From NCBI RefSeq assembly GCF_000143415.4, contig NW_003314350.1, positions 717,060 through 781,059 of the forward strand: a DNA stretch of 64,000 nt, given 5' to 3'. Positions 55,124-64,000 of this stretch are shown piece after piece; within the stretch, counting starts at the first letter, position 1; every line of letters starts with the position of its first letter. The stretch comes from Selaginella moellendorffii (Eukaryota > Streptophyta > Lycopodiopsida > Selaginellales > Selaginellaceae). The translations under genes and the position numbers were made by a program. The notes under the pieces are model-generated. The model had not been told where the DNA came from and made no database searches. It saw only the letters and a program-made list of their open reading frames with translations.

Positions 55124-56254
55124 TGTCACGAATGTGACTTCAGGTATCAAAAGTTACCTGTCAGCTAATCTTTTCAGATATTCTTTCCTTACTGCCATAA
55201 CGGCAGGAGGTTGGTATTGCTATTATTAGTCTCCACATAAGCTAGTTGAGAAACTGGTTATCACATGTGCATTTAGACTGGAAGGGCACTAAGGAAAAAA
55301 ATCCTAAATTGTCATTTGTCAAGCAGATTTGACACAGTGATGAGAAACTCATGATGTTGACTTGCACTTGCTAGTGTTGGGAACCCCCGTGATATTGAGC
55401 TTGGTCCCTCAATATTCGCTAAACGATTATTGCTTACCGTGTTTGCCAAACACCTTTGCTATCATGCCCTTTGTGTTAGTTTCCTTTTGGTCCCAAATGC
55501 TATTTATGGAAAGTGTCTAGATTCACTCATTTGGCACATCTACGGAATGTAGAGATTATCTTGAACACAATGGTGTTCGTCCTATGTCCAAATTCGCAAT
55601 TTAAGGACATTCTATATTTAGTAAGTTTCGAGTTTGTCCCAGAGATTAACTCCTGATACTTGGGGTGAAAGCCCAAAGCATGTGTTCCTCAAGGGAAGGG
55701 GGGCTGGGGGATATGAGGGGTTCCAAATGTATAGTAGGGATAGTGGGTAGGTTGAGCATAGTTGACTAACCTGAGGCAATAATCTAGCTTTCGCTTGCGT
55801 GCCTGTCTTTGTTTTGCGTCTAACTTGGGTTTAAGCCTAAATTCTATACCATGTTAGTTGGTAGGGTACTCATATCCTTGCGTTAGACCATTAATATGCT
55901 AAAATAGCACCAGACTCTATTTAGCTCTGTTTTGTGTACTAATTCTGGCATTAAGATGCTAGATACTCTAGGATTGTTCCAAGTTGCTTCGTGCTCTTGT
56001 CCCTTCACTCCTTAGGCTGTTGGGAGTTACTCCGTGGTCCAGTTCCTTCACTCCAGCTTAGGAGTTTGGCACTATTCTTTTGTTCAGTGGCCCAAGGCCT
56101 TGAAACTCAAGTTCTGCACCACTGTCCTTTGGACACATGGCATGTGGCATGTGGCATGTGGCATATGACATGTGGCACATGGGGGGTTTAGGTTTCGCTT
56201 CTATGGTTATCTTATGGTAAATCACCATAGGATAAAAGGTAAAAATCACGTGCA
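55124..56254 (+). repeat. 5' LTR of the non-coding retroelement
   Basis: The first 446 bp match 61180-61625. The right end is inferred from the primer-binding site at 56262. A GGCATGT tandem repeat lies inside at 56138-56182. Confidence 0.6.
56138..56182 (+). repeat. Short tandem repeat of GGCATGT units
   Basis: About six 7-bp units (GGCATGT and variants GGCATAT, GACATGT, GGCACAT) lie in the presumed LTR. Confidence 0.8.
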
Positions 56255-56261
56255 CTATATT

Positions 56262-56272
56262 TGGTATCAGAG
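56262..56272 (+). other. tRNA-iMet-type primer-binding site
   Basis: TGGTATCAGAG matches the complement of the plant initiator tRNA 3' end used by most plant LTR retrotransposons. Confidence 0.7.
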
Positions 56273-59200
56273 GATGAGTCTCGGCAAGTACTATCCAATA
56301 AGATTGGGCAACTAGTCTCATTGTATATGCAGAGATGAAAACGATGATCCGAGTGGGTACACATTTGTGTGCGAAGGCTTCGCAATTGTTCCTTGGGTAT
56401 GGATTGGTTACCTTTTTGTACCCTATTATGTGAGATTGCTCTTGGGCTCATAAAATGGACTGAGATGTTCTATTAGTATGAGTTTGCACTTGGGCTCGTG
56501 AGTGAGGCACATTAGCAACTCAAGGTTACACTTTGAGTTGGCAGGATTAATGTTAGCTTACTAGTGGTTCCATGAGTTGTTCCATGTATCATGGGTAAAA
56601 GTAAACCTTCCCTAGGTTTGCTATGAGTGGTAAATAGGTTGGTCCATAATTGTTTAGCACGGCACTAATGGATCCTTCTTAAGCATGATTATAAATGGAT
56701 CAATTAAGATTGTAGGGATTAGCTTATTAGTTCAAGTAGTCATTGTTGTGCTTTCTCATAAACTTATCTTGGATTGGACTAAAGGCAGTGCAAAAGCAAG
56801 TTTGAGGTTTGGTCAAAGATGAAACCAAAAAGAGAGTCATCAAGGACGAAGGATCAAACATGTAAATCATCTTCTCTTTTTGGAGAGATGATTTGCAACG
56901 AGGTGTGACTCATTGCTCGTGTCCACATCATGCAATCAAGAGTCTCTACTTTAATGCATATTGGAAGTGATGGTCTTACAAGTGGTGAATCATGGGATGG
57001 ATAGCAGTGAAGCACTAAACCATTTTGTCTAGGCTTGCTATTAAAGACTTAGGTTACAATGCTCAATTCTTTTCTAGGGAACCTTATTATTACTCCTTGA
57101 GTAACTTGGTGTTGGATTAGTTTTGAGTTTGGTCAAAAAAAGAGTTGCATGAGCTTATCCATATTATGAATAAAAGCTAATGGTGTTAGGTGTCATAAAT
57201 CTCTATCAGTAGAATGTGGCATTTATGTTGTATTTTATCGAATTGAGTTGGCACTTGATACTTATATAAACCTTTATAGTAGTGATATGGGTGTTGCTTG
57301 TGGTGTTGCTCAATTGTTGATTAAGTCATTGTGATTTCTTATATCATATCCATATGATAATAAGCAATGTATTTGCGAAGTTGCTTCGTTAAACAATGAT
57401 CAACTCCAAAGTGATTGATGGTGAAGTTAGCCTACTTGCACGTAGTAACATTATAGTAACTTTGAATGGATTCTTAATGATGATCCATTATGCTAAGCTT
57501 AAGTCAGTTCCTTATTTCCCATAAGGTGTTGGAAAAGGTTATAACATTCACTTGTTACAGCTTATTGGTTGATATATTAGCACTTGGAGTAGATTATTGG
57601 ATAGAGAAGGTGTGTAGTTGAGGCATTGACATCGCTAGCACTTGTGTTAGTGGAAGTGGCATTGTTATTTCAAGTGATGAGAAATTTTTCCTAGAGCTTA
57701 ATTTTCCATGTCATTTTTTCTTGTTAGTGTTTTGGCTTCACATTAGATCTTGAAGGCGATTGAAGAAAAGGTTTAGTGCAATATGGATATCCAAAGATAT
57801 GGTCTTAATGACTAAACTTTAGATGTTCATTTTGCATTTTACGGATGTTAGTGTTAGATGTCGAAAATATGGGCAAGATGTTCGATGCTTAAATAAACTA
57901 GGGGTCATAAGAATTTATGTTGAGGTAAACCTATGTGAAGTTGTTGGTAGGAAGAAGTTTGTTGAGTTTTGAAAGTTTACATTTTTAGACTGAGAATCAT
58001 TCTTTTTCTAGGATTAAAAAATTTCCACAAATTTTCTTAGACATTTTTAATGGCTGATCTGTTGATCACTTTGCTTGAAAACCATTCTATTTTCGTAAGT
58101 TAGTATAAACTAGTAAAGGGGTTAGAGTTGACTTCAGTTAGCTTAAACCTTAATAAGTAGTTTGTATGATGTAAACTGAAAGGGATGCTAACTTTTGGGG
58201 CTAAAACAATTGAGTTGAATAGAGTCTGAAGTTGGTGTAAAAAATTGGTTGTTACGCTTTTCTAGAAAAGTGACCCTTATACCTTTCTTCTGTAGCATTG
58301 TGCTTGGTGGTAGGTTTCACCTTACATTTCATTTACACTCTATGAGAGTAATGAGCTCTCACTAATCTTGACTTGGCCTTTTGCCTTGGCTAAGGATGGT
58401 GATGTCTAATTTAGTTGTATGAAGTTGAGATGTTGGTACCCTTACTATAGTTTATTTATGAGGAGGTTGTGTACCATATAAGTCCATCTCATGGTCTTCA
58501 CTTTAGTTTCAACTAAGTGTTGATCATGCATAATTAGCCTTTTCAAGGCATGTTCAGAGCTATTGGTTAGATGTGTTAGTGCGCTTAGTGTGGTTAAGTT
58601 GAATTCAAGTGGTCATTTAGTTCGTGCTTGTCTATGAACTTTTATCTCGTATTTGGGACATTACATTCATATTGGACAAGTATATAACTTGATAACGTGA
58701 GTTTAATGTTTGGGTCTTGTGAAGGCAAGTTGAAGAGTGATTGTTAGTTGTTCTGCGACTAGTGATTGTTTGTTGACTTCGTCAAGGACTATTGACACTC
58801 ACCTCACTCAATGAAGATTTATCAGTGGTGGGTTTGCTTTACCAAATGGTGTTGTGGAGGATCGTGTTATTAGACTTGCATGGTTTTCCATGTTGGCAAA
58901 TCGATTCCTCTGTCGATATCATTTAGTTACGTTTAATCCGTGGTGTTAGATTCCATTGAGTCTTGGATATAGTGAATCACTCCTTGATAATGTGTTATCC
59001 ATACCTAAATATTGTTGAAAGATTGGTCCCGGATACTAAGTATAGTATTTTCGACTTTGGTTAGCTTGGTTGCTAAAAAGTTTTAAGTAGTGATTCACTC
59101 TTGCTTTTTATTAGCTTTGTTATGGTGTTAGTGGCATTAAAGTGATGCTTTGTCATTGATATTGTTGATATTGAGATTCAAGTGAAATGAGATGTCTCTT

Positions 59201-61179
59201 TGTGGGATTGATATTGAATTTCATTAGTCTCGATATAAATAGTGTTGATGCTTGGGCTGTAGCTTTATATTATTAGTAGCTGTGTATTTGTTAGTTAGCA
59301 ACTATATTGGCATTCAAACTAGCTGAATGGCAAATTGAATTAGTTGTGTTTTAGACGAGATTGTTTAGTAGGGGTTGAGCTTTAGCTTTTCCTTGAAAAA
59401 TGATTTAATCATGGATTTTCCTATCTTCATGAGAGAAGAGTTAGTGATCAATATTGGAATGTTTGAATCCTTGTTGGATTTGAGTTGGAATATATTAATT
59501 ATTAATGATTCTTTTTGTGTTTGTTATGAAGTGAGTTACGTGTTGTTATAGATGGATTCATGGAGGATCGATTAGATGATCATTTATTGAGCATAACTTC
59601 GTTGTGCTTAGCTTTTGGATTGATGTAGACATGCTCTTCATTAACTTTGCATTATAAAGTTTAATTTATGGATGTGTTGAGGAAGATATTAATGGTTATA
59701 CCATGATTTCTTCTTTAGCATTGAAGTTAATTCATGTGAGACTTGTGATCACTGTTAAACAAAACTTGGCTATAGACTTCTTCAAACTTTTGGTTCTTTA
59801 AATTTTGTGCTCATTGTTCTATTTGTTAGAAGTTGTTGGCGAAGGCATTTTGGCTCATAATTTCGATGTTGAAGTTGGCTTTTGCATTTGGCAATCATTG
59901 ATGATGATTGACTATCATCTTGGGATAGTTGATTATTCTCATTATAAGTTTTGTTTGATTATTGTTGATTTAGAATGATTTGCCGTTCTTCGGGATGATG
60001 AATTCTTTCTTCAACAATGATTATACATCTTTTTATTGATAGGATGATTAATGTTCTTTTATGATGGTTAGTTGTTCTCTTTGATGGCTATGCCTTTTTG
60101 TATTACCACATGTTCTTTGTGGTTCGCTCTAGATTGGTCTCTTGGGTTTGAGATATTAATAGGATGTTGCTAACATTTGTTTAAGCAACTTTGGTTCCTT
60201 AGTATTATTGACCAGAAACTATTTAGGTTGATTAGTGTGATAGTTGGCATGAATGAGTGTTTATTGGTCTTACCATATTCATTCTGTTTTATGGATTATT
60301 GCTCGAGTTAGATTTGAAAAATTTGGATGTTATTTCCTTCAGGTGATATATTCACAAGTATCTTGCTTGCTAGCCAATGATACTTTGTGTTCTTTGAGTT
60401 ATCTTTGGTAAATTTTTTGGCATACTATCTACTATTTTCGATAGTTCTGTGTTATCATTGAGTTTTCTTAATGAGACACTTGCTATTGAATTTTGTTAGA
60501 TAGTGAATCCTATGTTTTCTAATGATAGTGATCTTGGTGGTTCTTGTACTCTAATACTCGTTTATCGGATGATAACTTACTTGGAATACTCTGATAATTA
60601 AATCTCTAAAATATCATTGGCTATGACTTTGATATTATCCATCTATTGATCTCTTGAGTTTGGGCCAGTATAAGCAAATTGGCTTCGGCACTTCGTGTGT
60701 ATGTTGAAATCTTTAGTCATGGGGTAGCTATTGTAGACTGGTCACATCACCCATCTTTTTATTGATGTTCCTTATTCCATTAAAAATGGTGTGACCATGT
60801 AAACAACTCTAACTTCTTATTTATAGTAGTTTATATAAACCTTATCGACAGGTTTGGTTTCTTTGCTTATGAGGGTTGGAGCCTCTGACTTTTCTCTCTA
60901 TGTCTCTACGGGTAGGAGCGTATCACACTTTTGTAAGTTGGGTGACACCCAAAGGTGGTTAATTCCATTAGTCATTTCCTTGTCGATGACAGCTGAAAGG
61001 TGTTTGAGTTGGTAGCACATCCACGTTAGACAAAGAGGTTACTTCCTAACTCATTTAAGTTGGTGCATTTCTCACATAGTATGAATACCGTGATTTTTTT
61101 TTGGAGTTGTTTCCTAGGCAATATTCTAGACTTGAGGGTGCATCGATGAGGACGTAGATGTTCTCTAAGGGGGGGAAAG

Positions 61180-61625
61180 TGTCGTGAATGTGACTTTGGG
61201 GATTGAAAATTACCTGTCAGTTAGTCCTTTCGGATATACTTTCTTTATTGCCACGACGGCGAGAGGTCGGTATTGCTAGACCCTTTATTAGTTTCCACCT
61301 AAGCTAATTGAGAAATTGATCATCACATGTGCACTTAGACCGGAAGGGCACTAAGGAAGGAAATCCTAAGTTGTCATTTATCAAGTATTCTTGATACAGT
61401 GATGAGAAACTCATGATGTTAGCTTGCACTTGCTAGTGTTGGGAACCCCTGCAATATTGAGCTTGGTCTTTCAATATTCACTAGATGATAGCTTACCATG
61501 TTTGCCAAACACCCTTGCTATTATGCCCTTTGTGTTAGTCTCCTTTTAGTTCGAAATGCTATTTATGGATAAATAGATTCACTCATTTGGCATATTTACA
61601 GAATGTAGAGATTATCCTGAAAACA
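61180..61625 (+). repeat. 3' LTR (truncated) of the non-coding retroelement
   Basis: It is collinear with 55124-55569 and then diverges abruptly at 61626, where different repeat DNA begins. Confidence 0.75.
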
Positions 61626-62599
61626 ATCAAGTCAAGGTTTATCACCTTAATCATGGGGCAAATCTTTGGAATCGTGGTTGAATCTTGCCTTGAGGCAAGT
61701 TTTGATTGTGACAAGGACTGTATAGCACTAGAGTAGATGGCCATGGATGGTTCAATTGTAGCATTGGGTATAGAAAAAGTGTGGATGTTAAATACCTCCA
61801 TTTTTGGTAGTGATGGATTGTCAAGGAGTTCAAGGGAGACAATAGCTAACTCTGGTGGAAAAGCACTCCACTTATGAGTAGCAGTAGGCTTAGGTTGTGA
61901 AGTAAGAGTAGAAACATTCTCCATCAAAGAACTAAAGAGCATTGTAAAGTTTTCTAGTGGTGATTTGTCACTAATTTGCATTGTCCCCTTCTAGTATGTC
62001 TTAGTATTCGCTTGGAGGTGTCAAAAGCATCTTAAGATGATAAGAGTGGTGAGAGAATGTGAGTTCACTTGCTGGGAGTCTACCACTATGAAATCCACTA
62101 ACAATGAGATCCCTTGGATTGATATTGGCACTTAACAACATATGCCCGCAAGGATTATGGTATGATGCAAAGGTTTTGAGGATGATAGTGTGGATATGGA
62201 GCCTCGAAAACTTTGCCAATACCAAGGAAATAACATTACTCCTTAATCCCAAATAAAAGAGTGTTTCTATTATAACTGTATCTCATAAAGTGATTGATGC
62301 CATGAAAGCTCCTGGATCTTGTGATGCCACAATATCTATAATGTGAATCTCTTCACTAGAATGAAGAAGAGGTTGGCTTGAACATACAAGAGTTTTTAGC
62401 TATTGGCCAAATCCTGGGATCGAGTACAAAAGTTGGCTAAGTGAAAGGGTGAATGAATTATGCAATAATTATTGTATGCCTAGAGAAGATGTCATGTTGA
62501 GCTGAGAAGGTTCAACATTAACTATAGGGTATCTAACAAATGCCGACTTAAAGGGCAATGTAAAAAACTAAAAGGAATAATTTGAAAGATGATCCATAA
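61626..62599. other. Repeat DNA of unknown type
   Basis: A minus-strand frame (61981-61583; SPLENFTMLFSSLMENVSTL) and a second (62252-62001) look weakly coding but match no family I recognise. They may be remains of a retroelement gag. Nothing else is seen. Confidence 0.35.
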
Positions 62600-62760
62600 A
62601 AGTTTAAATATAGAGAGAGAGGGCCCATGAACAAGAGTGCACCCCTTTTTTTAATTGGTTAAAGGTTTTAGGATACTTGGGGTTAAATGTCTTTGGGTTT
62701 GAATAGTATTGAGGTGGGTGACCTCTCAAGAAGTTTAAATTCAGGAGCTTACATTTGGTA
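62600..62760 (+). repeat. LTR-like repeat, forward copy, ending at a primer-site-like motif
   Basis: The block CCCATGAACAAGAGTGCACC, GGTTAAAGGTTTTAGGATAC, TTGGGTTTGAATAGTATTGA is the reverse complement of 63630-63800 and 63375-63530. It is followed by ACATTTGGTATCAAAGAGG, similar to an iMet primer-binding site. Confidence 0.6.
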
Positions 62761-62784
62761 TCAAAGAGGTCTTGGGTTTGACTT

Positions 62785-63020
62785 TATTAGTTGACTTAAG
62801 GGAATCACACCACATATTAATTGACATTTGGCAGATCTAGTTTATTTCGGTTGGGCTCAACTTAAAGGGTAGGGTGTTAAAAGAGCGGGGCTCTCCTCGA
62901 CTTTATTGGTTGGCTTAGGGGAATTCCACCACCATGTTAATTGACATCTACCAGGTTTAGTTTTCTTTGGCTAGGCTCAACCCAAGGGGTAGGGTGTCAA
63001 GAGAGCGGGGCTCTCGGGAG
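62785..63020 (+). repeat. Two tandem copies of a about 118-bp unit
   Basis: Each unit runs from ACTTTATTGGTTGGCTTA-like sequence through TTAATTGACAT, GGCTCAAC, GGGTAGGGTGT to AGAGCGGGGCTCTC. The two units differ at about one base in seven. Confidence 0.75.
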
Positions 63021-63374
63021 CTGTGACTCTCAGCTTTCGTTCATGAGGGTATGAACTTGCAAAGCTGTTGGCTAATACTTCTTCTGAGCTTGGGTCACAG
63101 TTGTGAGTGTCTCATTGGTGATATGTAATGGCTAGACTTGGGACTTGTTGAACAAGTAAGTCTTGGTCTCCATTGATATCTGGGGCTGTTAGTTGGTGCT
63201 TCTTCTGAGCTTAGGTCATAGTTATGTTGGTGATAGTGTTGATGTAGAGGCCTTGTTCGTCAATGGAGCAACCTTGATTGTGCAATGTTAGACTAGTAGC
63301 TGAGTGATAGTGGTGAAGCCCATAGCTTTCTACAAGAATCTTACAAAATCAAACCCAAGATGTCTCTAATGCCA

Positions 63375-63530
63375 AATGTAAACTCTTGAATTTGAACTAT
63401 TCAAACCTAATGACACATAACCCTAAATATCCCAAGCCCTTTAACCAATTGAATAAAAGGATGGACTTTTATTTATGGGCCTTTTCCTTTTATATTTGAA
63501 CCTTCATCTCTCAAATCATTCTCTTTAGTT
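63375..63530 (-). repeat. LTR-like repeat, inverted copy 1
   Basis: TTGAATTTGAACTATTCAAA, CCCTAAATATCCCAAGCCC and TTATTTATGGGCC are the inverse of the block at 62600-62760. Confidence 0.6.
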
Positions 63531-63629
63531 GTTTATAGGATATCACAGACAAGAATGACCCAATATACACTATAGAACTTATCTAAGATCTATTTAGGGG
63601 ATATTTAGAACTATAAGGTCAATAAAGAG

Positions 63630-63800
63630 GGTGTAATGTCTTGAATTTGGACTTCTTGAAAGGTCACCCAACCTAATACTATTTAAACCCAAAGATACTT
63701 AACCTGAATATCCCAAGACTTTTAACTGATTTGAAAAAAGGGTGCACTTTTTATTCATGGGTTTTTCCTCTATATTTAAACCTTTATAGATCATTTTTCG
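63630..63800 (-). repeat. LTR-like repeat, inverted copy 2
   Basis: CTTGAATTTGGACTTCTTGA, CTGAATATCCCAAGACTTTT and GGGTGCACTTTTTATTCATG are inverse to 62600-62760 and parallel to copy 1. The remaining sequence to 64000 shows no gene. Confidence 0.6.
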
Positions 63801-64000
63801 AGTTGTTCCCTTTGGTTGCTTACAATCCACCACACTCTTTTACAAGTTCACATCCTCATGAAAAGAAGTTGAGAGCCATAGTATAAGTGACTAAATTTTC
63901 CATTTTACTTTAGTCACTTAACCACACCCCCAACCATTTGGAGAAGTCTCACTTACAACCTCTATAAGTCATATTCCGGACTTGGGGCTTTCTAGCCCCA

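Larger units (their letters stand above)
55124..61625 (+). mobile_element. Large non-coding LTR retroelement, 3' LTR truncated
   Basis: A first LTR begins TGTCACGAATGTGAC at 55124; a second begins TGTCGTGAATGTGAC at 61180 and matches for about 446 bp (shared CATGATGTT, CTTGCACTTGCTAGTGTTGG, TTTGCCAAACACC). A tRNA-iMet-type primer site TGGTATCAGAG lies at 56262-56272 and a purine tract (AAGGGGGGGAAAG) directly precedes 61180. The 5' LTR is therefore probably about 1.13 kb and the 3' LTR is cut at 61625. The internal 4.9 kb has no open frame and is strongly T- and G-rich on this strand. This layout resembles large retrotransposon derivatives (LARDs) or a very decayed gypsy element. Confidence 0.75.

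Noticed and set aside
55991-56191. 66-codon frame beginning MLLSLHSLGCWELL
   Set aside because: It lies in the presumed LTR and its end is made of the GGCATGT tandem repeat; no coding evidence.
55119-61630. Possible target-site duplication of the non-coding LTR element (ATCTT versus ATCAA)
   Set aside because: Only three of five bases agree, and the 3' LTR is truncated, so the right boundary is not an insertion end.

Overview
The window is nuclear DNA from a land plant. Intron-rich plant genes with very short introns (many 45-100 bp), tightly packed gene islands, several PPR genes, a JAZ protein, a GDP-mannose epimerase and an RPW8-like NB-LRR gene together suggest a lycophyte of the Selaginella type. 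That taxonomic call is inference; no species marker was tested.

Layout. (1) 1-13.6 kb is a gene island: the last exon of an unknown + strand gene, DPE2 (-), a PPR gene (+), tRNA-His(GUG) (+), a YjbQ/UPF0047 protein (+), two tandem divergent TALE-like homeobox genes (-) and a JAZ repressor (+). (2) 13.6-23.6 kb is AT-rich repeat DNA holding a nearly complete Ty3/gypsy chromovirus (16940-22504) with LTRs, a 5-bp target duplication, gag, pol and a C-terminal chromodomain. (3) 23.6-30.2 kb holds a CENP-X/MHF2-like gene with frame problems, a PPR pseudogene, unknown remnants and a second, partial copy of the JAZ 3' end. (4) 30.2-41.2 kb is a rearranged tandem block: an NB-LRR gene and a decayed second copy, a CYP94-like P450 with fragments, a METTL2/6-type methyltransferase with a fragment, two ZIP4-like fragments, an amino-acid transporter pseudogene and an AP2 fragment. 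(5) 41.2-50.7 kb is a second dense island: CSA/ERCC8 (-), TRAPPC1/BET5 (-), a dual-specificity phosphatase (+), an MCRS1-like FHA protein (+), GDP-mannose 3,5-epimerase (+) and XRCC4 (+). (6) 50.7-64 kb is gene-poor and AT-rich: a GDPD pseudogene, a ghost copy of XRCC4, and a large non-coding LTR element (55124-61625) followed by nested LTR-like repeats.

Functional threads. Three genes belong to DNA-repair or genome-maintenance families (CENP-X/MHF2, CSA/ERCC8, XRCC4), but nothing shows that they act as a cluster. JAZ (jasmonate repressor) and the CYP94-like P450 (a family that includes jasmonoyl-isoleucine hydroxylases) belong to one hormone pathway. DPE2 acts in cytosolic maltose metabolism and GME in ascorbate and cell-wall sugar synthesis.

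The most interesting observation is in the chromovirus. Its primer-binding site, just inside the 5' LTR, is a perfect 16-nt complement of a stretch inside its own LTR, and that stretch lies about 30 bp downstream of a TATA box. This is the arrangement expected of a self-primed (Tf1-like) retrotransposon rather than a tRNA-primed one.
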